A stretch of 64,000 nucleotides of DNA from Zarea fungicola (lineage: Eukaryota; Ascomycota; Sordariomycetes; Hypocreales; Cordycipitaceae), in contig FWCC01000268.1 of assembly GCA_900169235.1 (NCBI GenBank), positions 62,001 to 126,000 on the forward strand, given 5' to 3'. The translations under genes and the position numbers were made by a program. The notes beneath the pieces were generated by a model. The model did not search any database and was not told the origin of the DNA. It worked only from the letters and a program-made list of their open reading frames with translations. Below, one piece after another: positions 49,351 to 59,197 of this stretch (position 1 is its first letter; the number at the start of each line of letters is the position of its first letter).

Positions 49351-49480
49351 AGCAACATAGCTCAGTGGAAGAGGTGAATAAACTCACAAACCCCACAATC
49401 AATGAGTCAACTTGAGTACTAACGGATATCAGCGGCGGGCTCATAACCCGCAGGTCCCTGGATCGAGACTAGGTGTTGCT
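49351..49480 (+). tRNA. Initiator tRNA-Met(CAT) split in the D-stem by an mRNA-type intron
   Basis: Exons 49351-49373 and 49433-49480. The acceptor stem AGCAACA/TGTTGCT pairs fully and A73 follows. After removing 49374-49432 the D-stem GCTC/GAGC is perfect. The anticodon arm is GCGGG-CTCATAA-CCCGC and the T-arm CCTGG-ATCGAGA-CTAGG. Four marks identify an initiator: A1:U72, three G:C pairs beside the loop, A54 and A60; the anticodon loop CTCATAA equals that of yeast initiator tRNA. The A box (TAGCTCAGTGG) and a slightly degenerate B box (GGATCGAGACT) are present, with seven T shortly downstream. Cloverleaf and terminator argue for a working gene, provided the insert is removed. It could also be an inactivated copy. 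Confidence 0.82.
49374..49432 (+). other. 59-nt spliceosomal-type intron inside the initiator tRNA gene
   Basis: The insert begins GTGAATAA, has a perfect TACTAAC at 49417-49423 and ends ATATCAG, with ten bases from the branch A to the end. Its size and signals match the protein-gene introns in this window. It lies between tRNA bases 24 and 25, not at 37/38 where tRNA endonuclease cuts. The donor is weaker than consensus (A at +5). The boundaries could shift by up to two bases (AG on both sides) with the same product. Confidence 0.7.
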
Positions 49481-51083
49481 ACACAGTCTACTTTTTTTGC
49501 CAAAATTTCCCGACCTTTTTTGTGTGCGAAGGCAATCTTGTTGTCGTCGGTTCTAGGTTAGGTGACGAGAAGTGGGCGATGGGGCCTTTGGAGCCATCAG
49601 AGTGGGTGAGCTTGGCCAGGCGATATGTGTAGTAATAAATGAGAATGATTGATTCAACATGTCAGATTAAAGACTTTATCAGGCACAAATAAATAGCAAT
49701 ATTCCTCTTCTTCCCTTTTTCTTATGTAAAAACAAGAGCCTCACATTGAGGTTTTCTGAAAAAAAAAAAAAAGAGAACCAGTAATAATACAGCCCTGGAC
49801 CATCGGGATACTGGTGGTAATGACGAAATGCCAAGTACGGATGTCGGTGGGCTTAAGCAGTTTAGCTTGGTTGAGAGAGAGACATGGTTGCACCGCTGCG
49901 TACGCGAAGTTGCAACTTTGCGAGACGGTGGCAGTTACCAGCATGTCCTTGGCAGGCACGCGTGGCCTTGCCTGAAGGGGAAGACGAGGGGCAAATAAGC
50001 CAGACAAGGACCAGGGTTGATTGAGGGGGGGAAAAAACCAAAAAAACCCGGCCAAACCATTGCCCACTGTCCACACATGACATACGAGAGACGATGCAAG
50101 ATTGCGGCTATGGCCAGTAAGGCTGCACGGGACGTGGTGTGGGCTGATGGTGAAAATGAGTGAGCGCCACTGGCGCCGCGATGGACGACTACCTAGCCTG
50201 GCAGGTTTTAGGCGGCTGGGGAGGCTAGCGAAGATTGCAGGTATTGAGCTGCTCTTATTAGTTGGGTTATGTGGCTGGCTATCCGTGGCCTTGCCAAAGA
50301 CAATTGTCGTGCTGTCCACCCGGATGTGTGAATATGAGGTACTGCCGTACTGGTGCATGACTGCAGGTGGCGTGTGCGCCGCCTCTTATGTTGGGCACAG
50401 TATCAACCATTTTACTTCGTAACGTACCAATAACAGAACTACTCTGCTACTGTGGCTAACTAGCGTATGGTTCAATTTAACTGCCCTGGTGACCAGTTCC
50501 CAGGCTTCACAAGGCATGCTGCAGCACCCAGACAAAAGTAGTGCTTTGCCCATGTTGCGATATCAATGGAGGGAGCATGCCCTATCACCACGAGAAATGC
50601 CCCCGACGTCACATGTACTGCCAACACTGGTAGCCAAAACCACCACCACCTTGAGCAATAATAAAGACAAATAATAAAACAAATAAAAGCCAGTGAACCT
50701 GGAGCCTCTTCTGCCCCACGCTTTCCGTCATCAAACCGCCCATCGCCAGCTGATAGCGTTCTTCATTCCCACTTTCCCTCCCACTTCCCTCCCCCTTGTC
50801 GCCCACCAAGCCTACAAACTTCAGCCCAGGCCAGACCACCACAATCCACTACCTACTAAGGTACACAACCAGGGGACCCCTCCAACCGTCCCAAGCCCAC
50901 TCCCGCCCATTCATCCTCCTGTCGCGTGCATCCTCTCCAGCTCATACCGTTTTCCCGGTCTTGTATTTGCTGCAAGCAGACTGCGAAATAGTGCGGCTAC
51001 AGATTACTCCCTCTCTCCTCATTATACTTTTGCGTATCAAAACAAAACCTTGCTTGGTTCTGTTGGCTTGTAACTTCCCACCA
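49481..51083. other. Intergenic region between initiator tRNA and choline kinase genes
   Basis: No protein gene supported. A 205-codon minus-strand frame (49741-50358) has no recognisable domain. From about 50690 to 51080 the plus strand is rich in C and T and is the likely promoter and leader of the choline kinase gene. Confidence 0.5.
49492..49498 (+). terminator. Pol III terminator of the split initiator tRNA
   Basis: Seven T on the plus strand, starting 12 bases after the tRNA end. Confidence 0.8.
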
Positions 51084-53603
51084 ATGTCGACAACAGACCA
51101 AAACCCAACTCTGGGGCATGTGCCCCTCCGCTCTGCTCTCAAAACAGATGATGAAGGCGACAACAGAACACCTCCAGTGAGTGGTTCTCTGAAAGGTATG
51201 TTAAATTATCAGTACAGTACATGTACATGTAGCAATGCCAAAAAAAAGAATACCTACGTCTTACTCCTGCTGACACTCTTGCTCTTCGTCCTCCACAAAT
51301 AGCTGTCCAGATTGCTGAACCCGTCGAGGAATACTATGTCGACGAAACGGACCCCAACCAGCCACCCAAGCTCTTTCGCGTTGGTTCCAACAAGCGCATG
51401 AGCGGCAAGCCTGTCTCCTCCTCTCGCTCCTCCATCAGCGAGCACTCGCCCGCCCTCCGGCCCCAAGATGACCCCTCGTCCTCGCGATCCCGTCAGGATA
51501 ACCGCCAATACTACAGCGAGAAGCTGCTGGCTCAGGTCAGCGACTGGCTTGACCATGAGCGCCGAAAAGCCTCAAGCAGGAAGAAGCGCCTCCCCCACCA
51601 CCACCACCAACGCAAGTCCAACTCCCCGCCTGAGAACCGCCAGAGCCGTGCCGGCGCCGAGCCCGCCTCCGAGTCCGCCTCCGAGTCGACATCCACAGCC
51701 GCCGCCCAGACACGCCGGGAGCGTTCCGACTCGGTCGACTCCCAGGCCAGCGACGACGTCTCCCTCGACCGCCTGCAGCGCATTATTGAGGATTCCATGT
51801 CCTCCATGGGCCTGAGCAGCGTCCCCCACTTTAGCCCCCGCCCTCCCAGCAGCAAGCAGCACAGGCTGAAGCGCCGAGGCTCGCTACGTGCCGCCTCCTC
51901 CGACACCGAGTACACCGACGGCGACGTCGTCGTCCCTAGCTGCGATGCCGTGCTCGACAACTCCAAGACGCTCGTATACTCCGGCGCCGCCCTCAGCAAC
52001 GAAGAGCCCGAAGCCTCAGCCGCTGCACGCGTCGCCAAGGAAAAGGAAGTATGGCTCGTCTTCAAGAATGAAATCATCCGTATCGCCCATACGCTGCGCC
52101 TTAAAGGGTGGCGTCGCGTCCCCCTGGGCCATGGCCACAAGATTTGGGTTGAGCGTCTCAGCGGCGCTCTCACAAATGCCGTCTATGTCGTCACGCCCCC
52201 GACTGATATCCCCGACATTGAAGGCAAGAAGATGCCCCCCAAGATCCTGCTCCGCATCTACGGTCCACAGGTCGAACACCTGATTGATCGCGAAAACGAG
52301 CTCAAGGTGCTCCAGCGGCTCGCCAGAAAGAAGATTGGCCCCCGACTACTGGGTACGTTCAAGAATGGCCGCTTTGAGCAGTTCTTCAACGCTATTACCC
52401 TGCGCCCCATGGACCTCCGTGAACCCGATACTATGAAGCAGATTGCAAAGCGCATGCGCGAGCTGCACGAGGGTATTGAACTACTGCCCTCGGAGAGGGA
52501 TGCAGGCCCGGGCGTCTGGAAGAATTGGGACCAATGGGTTGATAATGTCAGCCGCATCGTCGCTTTTCTCGACAAGGACGTGCAAAGCATCCCCGAAGGC
52601 CCACGCGCCACATCGGTAGTGCATGCATGGAAGGCGAATGGTTATGTCTGCGGTGCCCCGTGGCCACAATTCCGCGATGCTGTCATCAAATTCAGAGCCT
52701 ACCTCGACAATTTCTGCAAGGGCCAAAAGGCAATTCGCGAGAGTCTAGTCTTCGCCCACGCTGATGTAGGCTTTTCCTGTTCATTGACCGCCGCTCACAC
52801 TCAATTACTAACATGGGACACAACAGACACAATATGGAAACATTCTTCGCATCCGCCCAGACGACGAAAAGTCACCGCTACTGCAAGCCGCTAACAAGCA
52901 TAAGCAGCTTATCGTCATTGATTTCGAGTACGCCGCAGCCAACACGCCCGGCCTCGAGTTCGCCAACCACTTCACTGAGTGGACATACAACTACCACGAT
53001 CCCGTCACCTCGTACGCCTGCAACGAGGAGCGTTACCCGACCCCTGAAGAGCAGCAGCGCTTCATCAAAGCCTACGTCGACCATCGCCCCCAGTTCCCCG
53101 CCCTCGGCACACCGCGCGTGCTACCCCAAGACTCCGCCGCCAACACGGCAGCTAATACCGCAGCCAATGCAGGCAGCGGCGCCACCACGCCTTTGATGCT
53201 GCCGGCCACGTCGAGCAGCTCCATTGTGGAGTTTATGCTCGATGCCCGTGCACCAGTAGGTGGGTGGTCTGCGGCGGAGCGTGCCAGGGAGGAGCAGAGC
53301 GATGCGCAGGTTCGTGACCTCATGGAGTCGACACGGCTCTGGCGCACAGCGAATAGTGCCATGTGGGTTGCCTGGGGCGTTGTTCAGGCCAAGATTCCCG
53401 GGCTTGACGAGAATAACCACCCTGCATCTCAGGAAGCTGCGGATAAGGTCGAGGCAGAGATGGGCGTCGATGAGTTTGATTATCTCAGCTACACGCAGAG
53501 TCGTGCATTCTTCTTCTGGGGTGACTGCGTCAAGCATGGCATTGTGAAGCTGGAGGAGCTACCGGAGACTCTACGCAGCCGTATCAAGACCGTTGACTAT
53601 TAA
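51084..53603 (+). CDS. CKI1: Choline kinase (choline/ethanolamine kinase family)
   Basis: Three exons, 51084-51195, 51303-52765 and 52827-53603, give 783 residues; donors are GTATGT and GTAGGC, with ACTAAC before the second acceptor. The enzyme phosphorylates choline with ATP, the first step of the CDP-choline route to phosphatidylcholine. Residues 1-240 are Ser/Arg-rich and probably disordered. The kinase part contains the fungal N-terminal segment (VWLVFKNEIIRIAHTLRLKGW), LTNAVYVV, LLRIYGPQVEHLIDRENEL, the catalytic FAHADTQYGN with Asp525, and VIDFEYAAANTPG with Asp557. The second intron falls right after Asp525. Where I expect HND, the motif reads H-A-D; both catalytic Asp residues remain. 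At 783 residues it is longer than yeast Cki1 (582), mainly through the N-terminal part. Confidence 0.94.
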
Positions 53604-53954
53604 AGAAAGAAACCACATACACATTTTTTGGCATGTGTAATTTCTTTGCTTGTCGTATAGAATTTAGTGTAAAAAAATAAGAATGACATGTAAAATCTCG
53701 CGGGTGCACAACGACATTTCTTGGAAATTGTAGTTTTTTTTTGTCTATTTTTTCGTTCAACTTATATGTAAGGATCATTCCTTTTTATAAACGTGATAGA
53801 TAACTTCTATGTCCACCATTTCCCATCTAAAATCTTTCTTGTTTTCTAATTTATAAGTAATAATCATGCAATACAAAATGAAGAAGAAGAAATCATGCTG
53901 AGCTGTAATGCATTTTTTTCTTGAATTTTTCTTCTTGGATCCGCCCGCCGTCTT
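53604..53954. other. Convergent spacer, AT-rich
   Basis: A short AT-rich 3' region between converging stop codons with several T and A runs. Nothing else is seen. Confidence 0.6.
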
Positions 53955-56184
53955 TTATGCATCAAGGTTCAGCCTCTCCAGCATGCTATCAATCTTGCCC
54001 AACAACACTTGATAATTCACCGCATCCGCCAAAAACTCGTCTTCTACCGCCTCGCCATCCAATGTGCGCAGGTGTTCCATTGTTGTTGTGGTGGTGGTGG
54101 TGGTGGCAGTGGTCGGCGGCGCTTGGTCAGAGACAAGCGGTATGCCATCCCCATTCGCAACAGCGGCCGCAGCAGCAGTGGCAGCCTGCTTCTGCGCCCC
54201 CTCCTCCTGCTCCTTGACGAGGGCCGCCACCGCCTCGGGCGAAATCTCACCGTCATCGCCCAAGATGTCGTGCAAATCAGCATCCTCGAAGCGCAGGCGG
54301 AAGCGCTCGGAGAGATAGTACCGTATATCATCGAGCAGCTCAATCGTGTCCGTCTCCTCGCGGCGCTGGATGCGATGCGCGCTCTCGCGGATGAGCTCGT
54401 GGAACTCGGGGTCGTCAATGTAGTCCTCGAGGCGCTGAGCGAGGTACCGCGCGGCAAACTCTTCGAGGCGTTGCACGCGCAGGTCCCAGGCGGCGTGGAT
54501 GACGTCATAAATATTGATGGGTTCTTCCTCTGCTTCTTCTTCGTCTTCTACCACTGTGGCGGCGGAAGTGTTTGCTCTTATCAGCGGCGGTGGTGTTGAT
54601 TTAGTAGCGGATCCGTTTTGTTGCTGTCTGGCGGATGATGTGCCATTGCTGCTGTTGCCTTGTTCCGCGCCGCCGTGCGTGCGGTCGACCAAAGCACTGC
54701 GGCGGCCGCTGCCGAGCGTGCTAATGGCAATGGCGGCTTTCGTCTTGAGCGTGTCGAGGAAGAGCATGTCGGCTGCGTAGAGGAGCTCGAGGGCGTGCTC
54801 GAGGGGGCACGCGGCGCTCTCGGTGTAGAGGAAAGCGAGGACGAGCTCGAGAACCGCGGGCCGGCAGTCGACGGTGACGACGTGCAGCTTGTTGTCATCA
54901 TCCTTGCGGGACTCGACGTACTCGCCGGAGAACATGCGCTGAAAATAGTCGCTGCGGATGAGCATGGCCTTATGTGCCGGGTAGAGTACCGACTTGCGCG
55001 CCCGGCCGGCCACGGGGGCGGCGAGGGCGGGACCAATGGGGATTCCCGCACCATGGAGGGAACTAGGATTCTCGAGTGCGTCGGGCTGAGCAGCCAATCC
55101 ATTGGCTTCTTGATCTTGGTCTTCTTCATCCTCGGGCTCGTCGGCGCGCAAGAGAATATCGGCAAAGATGGAGTTGCCACACTTCCAGGTTACTTTGTCC
55201 ACCTGGTCCGTGTCGACCGTCATCTTGTGACCAATGATTTTGGTCTCAAAAAAGTGGCCAACCTGCCCCAAAGCTCTCGCCACCTCATCCTGGTACCGCT
55301 GGCGTGCGAGGCGACGGTCCCCGCCTGCGAGAATTGCCTCCCACAGATGCTCAATCTCCAGCTGCTTGCTGATTTTGTCGATGCCTGTAAGAATGTCTTC
55401 GTCCGACACGCCGCTTCTAGAAGAGCTGAGATCTTTGGGTACGTCGCCGAGGTACATGTACTGCAGCACCACGTGAAAGGACTCATCTGGAATGGCGGTG
55501 GCGAGTTTCCAATGTTCCGTCTGCGGGTGAGCCTCGAGTTTCTTTTGAAAGTATGGCGAGCGCGCGGATAAAAGGAATTTATGCAGTTCAAAAGAATGGT
55601 TATCAGAGGTCAGCTCAATGTCAGACGTATTTGGCGTGATCATGTCCATCAGTGAGGTAATATGGGATGACCAGTAGACATAAGGGTCAGACGACTTGGA
55701 AAAGTCGTACTTGAGAAGCAAGTTTCGTATGCGATCGTTCAGGGCATTATAGATACATCGCTCGCCTTGGAAAGTATTTCTTTCCGCCAGGGCCCCTGCT
55801 CATCGTTCAGTCAGCGCCATAAAGTCTGTAGTGGTGAGGGAGAGGGTATAGACGCACCAGCCTCAAGTAGCAATTGGACCAGCTCATAATGGCCACATAG
55901 ACTGGCCTGTCGCAAGGAAAAATCAGTTTTTAAGAAAAGTAGACGTAGCGTATAGAACTCACAATGATTAGAGGCGTGTAATCGAATTTATCTTTTCCAT
56001 TAATGTTCACGCCCTGGTTGATAAGCTCCTGGCATTTACGGAGGTCACCGTGGCGACATGCAATAAGAAAGTCGTTGAACTCATTGCTTTGGTCAAGAGG
56101 GTTATCATCCCTCAAAACACCGTCCTGAATCAGACGATGCTCTTCACGCAGCTTGCCTTCCAGGCCAAACTTTGTCATTACCAT
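53955..56184 (-). CDS. Ankyrin repeat and double BTB/POZ domain protein (ABTB1-like)
   Basis: Three exons on the minus strand, 56184-55963, 55906-55858 and 55795-53955, give 703 residues; donors are GTGAGT and GTGCGT, phases agree. Residues about 36-95 form ankyrin repeats (NDFLIACRHGDLRKCQELINQG, DYTPLII, ASLCGHYELVQLLLEAG), interrupted by introns. A linker with ERCIYNALNDRIRNLL leads to a first BTB at about 148-260 (SDIELTSDNHSFELHKFLLSARSPYF) and a second at about 295-440 (VLYPAHKAMLIRSDYFQRMFSGEY). This order matches animal ABTB1 and fungal Btb3-type proteins, which may act as Cullin-3 substrate adaptors. The C-terminus has acidic, Ala- and Thr-rich stretches (near 535-640) and ends MLERLNLDA. 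An in-frame ATG at 56178 is an alternative start. It is divergent from nimA. Confidence 0.9.
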
Positions 56185-56830
56185 TTTGGTCACACCCGAG
56201 TTTTGTCCACCAGAGCCCGTTACGATGCCGCTTAACAGTGTACGTGTACAGCCATTCAGACAACAAAACAGATTGTCAGCAGAAAAAAAGAAATTGAAGG
56301 AATATTAATAATGTAAATGCAATGTGATGCTATAAGAAATAATTCCAAGGAGAGTTTCAAGAGGATAGAAATGTCGGTGTTTAATAATGCAGGCTCCGGA
56401 GAGGCAAGTCATCGCCGAATGCCACTAGTATAACAGGCCAATCAGGTGTTGGCGCCAGACCAGAGACATGACGCCACACCACCCTATCGATAAGCATCCG
56501 CCACCTGTGGCACGTCAAAGATTTGGTTGCTATGGCACCGCTGGAACTGTTTACTACGGCCGCTACCCTGGTCGCCGCCGGTGGGTCGGGGCCGGGATGC
56601 TGCAGGACTTCGTGCACGACAACGTCGTCTTTGCCCTATGTATGCAGGGCACCGATTTTCAAACCTGATCCCTTCTTCCCTTCATAACAACATTTTCGCG
56701 ATACTAACCCAACAGCCCGACTTCCACCCCTTCCCGTCTACAATCATCAACATTGGCCAAGAGGGCATCGACGGAGTATATCCTACATGGGCCTTTTGAT
56801 TAAGTCGGCATCGCCGTGAATTTCTTCAAC
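56185..56830. promoter_or_regulatory. Shared divergent promoter of the BTB gene and nimA
   Basis: A 646-bp interval between divergent starts. Overlapping short frames at 56381-56799 have no family resemblance. AT-rich sequence near 56280-56340 lies closer to the BTB gene. Confidence 0.5.
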
Positions 56831-59197
56831 ATGTCGTCTGAAGATAAATACGAAACACTGGAGAAGATTGGTGTGTGATGAAAGCATCTTCCCTCGCATC
56901 AGATTTGGTGTTTGGGAATTCCTATCGATGAGCTTCTACTAACCTTTTTGTCTCGTGCCTCATAGGCCATGGCTCCTTTGGTGTCATCCGCAAGGTTCGC
57001 CGTAAGGCGGACGGCTTCATCATGTGCCGCAAGGAAATTTCGTACCTCCGCATGTCCCAAAAGGAACGCGAGCAGCTGCATGCCGAGTTCCAGATCCTCT
57101 CCCACCTTCGACACGACAACATCGTCGCCTACTACCACCGCGAGCACCTCAAAGCGAGTCAGGACCTGCACCTGTATATGGAATACTGTGGCAATGGCGA
57201 CCTTGGCCGAGTCATCAAAGACCTACAGCTCAAGGGCCAGCGAGCCCAAGAGAGCTTCGTCTGGAGCATCTTTAGCCAACTCGTCCTCGCTCTGTACCGC
57301 TGTCACTATGGCGTTGACCCCCCGGAGGTTGGAGCCAATATCCTTGGCCTCATTCAGGGAGGGCACTCCGCACCGAAAACGCCGGCTGGGGCCATGACGA
57401 TTCTCCACCGTGATCTCAAGCCAGAAAATGGTAAGCCAAAGCCAACACTGCACCGACGGAAGATGGAAAGCTAACGAGAGCAAAAAAACAACAGTCTTTC
57501 TTGGTGAAGACAATTCTGTCAAGCTCGGTGATTTTGGTCTCTCAAAGATGATCAAATCCCAAGACTTTGCTTCTACATATGTTGGAACACCATTTTACAT
57601 GTCTCCCGAAATTTGCGCGGCCGAAAAGTACACATTGAAATCAGACATTTGGTCGCTTGGCTGCATCATCTACGAACTCTGCGCTAGAGAGCCTCCCTTC
57701 AATGCCAAGACACACTACCAGCTGGTCCAGAAGATTAAAGAGGGCAAGGTTGCAACCTTGCCGGAAATGTACTCGCCAGAGCTCAACCAGGTTATTCGAG
57801 ACTGTCTCAAAGTGAACCCAGACCGCCGGCCGGACACAATACTGTTGATGAACCTGCCGGTAGTGCGACTCATGCGAAAGGAAAAAGAAGTGGCTGACTG
57901 TAACAAAGCTCTCCGATCAAGAGAGGAGATGGTTCGGCAAAAAGAGAGGGAACTGAACGAGCGCCTTGTGGCGTTTGAGAAGGAGAAACAGCAGATTCGT
58001 GATGACGTAGATGCATCGCTCCGCCTGGAATGGGAGGTCAAGGCGCGCCTGGAGATTGACCGCCTAGTGAATGCAGAGCTGGAGAACCTGCAGAAGAAAT
58101 TTGAGGACGAGGTCAAGGCCCGCGTGGAAGTTGAGTTGGCCAAAAAGGCTGTGTCCTTTTCTGAAAAGGAGGACGAGAAACACACGGATGACTATGCATC
58201 GTCAGTCAGCAAATCGGATTACCCGCACTCATCCATTGGACAAAGCGGGGATGAGTACCCGTCGACAACCGACATTAGCGAATACTCAATGGACAGCCCG
58301 GATAGCTCCAAGGAGATTAAAAAGACGGCACGAACACCCTTCGCTCGAGCCCAGACCATGTTTGCCGGTGCCGTGGGAACCCCAATGGATATTGAAATGG
58401 TATCGCCAAGCCCTATTGCCATTGCCTCGTTATCACTGTCGCCGCGCCGCAATGGCGCCACCAAGGCGCCAACCGCTAAGCCGGGCAACATCTTTGCCGC
58501 CCACGCCGCTGCCGTGGCCGGAGGTGTAGACTCGCGGTGGGAGCTTCACCGTGAACCCATCTTGGTTGACTCGGATGATGAGGATATTTGCCCCTCGCCG
58601 ACGCGGCACATCAAGTCGTCCAAGAATCCGTTCAAGACGCGACCGGTGCTATCCTCCCAAAAGTCGTGCCCCGTCAACCGTTTGAAACCGCAGGGCTCTA
58701 ATATTAAGGCTACAGTATCCCAGCCCGATCTCACTGGCCCCCGGTCGCCTAGCCGGAGTCCGACCAAGATTCCCGTTGCGAACACCAACAGCGATGCAGT
58801 TCCGGCTAATGGCGGCAGCGGTCCTGGCGGTCTTCGCGAGGGGCTGTCCCGCGCGCGGTCGGTTAAGAAGGAGAGTTCGGCTGCGACGGGTGCTCCCGGT
58901 CCTTCCATCCTCGGAGGTGCTGGAACGGGAGATGCGCTGGGCAAGGTGGCTGCAAAGAACAACCTCCGCGGGCGGACCCTCGTGGAGCTGCAGCAAGCAC
59001 GCGCGGGTGGACGACCACTCAGCGCCGCGGGCAATGCACCTGGCTCCGAGAATGTGAGCCCCAAGAGGGCTGCCGCATTCCGTGAACGGTTGGCTGCTGA
59101 GCGCCGCGATTACGAGGAAGCGGTTGCGGTTTGGGATCCGGAGAGGGATGAGATGCCCAGCCCATTCCTAAACCGCCGGCGAAATCTCAAGATCTAA
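56831..59197 (+). CDS. nimA: NIMA-family mitotic Ser/Thr protein kinase
   Basis: Three exons, 56831-56870, 56966-57430 and 57495-59197, give 735 residues; donors are GTGTGT and GTAAGC. The kinase domain spans about 8-310: Gly loop GHGSFGVI (split by the first intron), Lys36 in MCRKEI, HRDLKPEN with Asp163, DFG with Asp181, and the activation segment FASTYVGTPFYMSPE. An insert between helix E and HRD (VGANILGLIQGGHSAPKTP) is typical of fungal NIMA. A coiled coil at about 310-430 (EKEVADCNKALRSREEMVRQ and onward) serves dimerisation in the family. The tail is Ser/Pro-rich with many SP/TP sites and KK/RR patches. NIMA triggers mitotic entry, nuclear pore opening and chromatin condensation in Aspergillus. 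All catalytic residues are present. Confidence 0.96.

Noticed and set aside
49741..50358. 205-codon minus-strand frame upstream of choline kinase
   Set aside because: No recognisable domain, no splice partners, and low-complexity Phe runs from a poly-A stretch at its end.
51170..51190. Alternative GTGAGT donor within the first choline kinase exon
   Set aside because: Using it would break the phase with the next exon (CCA boundary is phase 0, acceptor needs phase 1), while AAAG-GTATGT fits.
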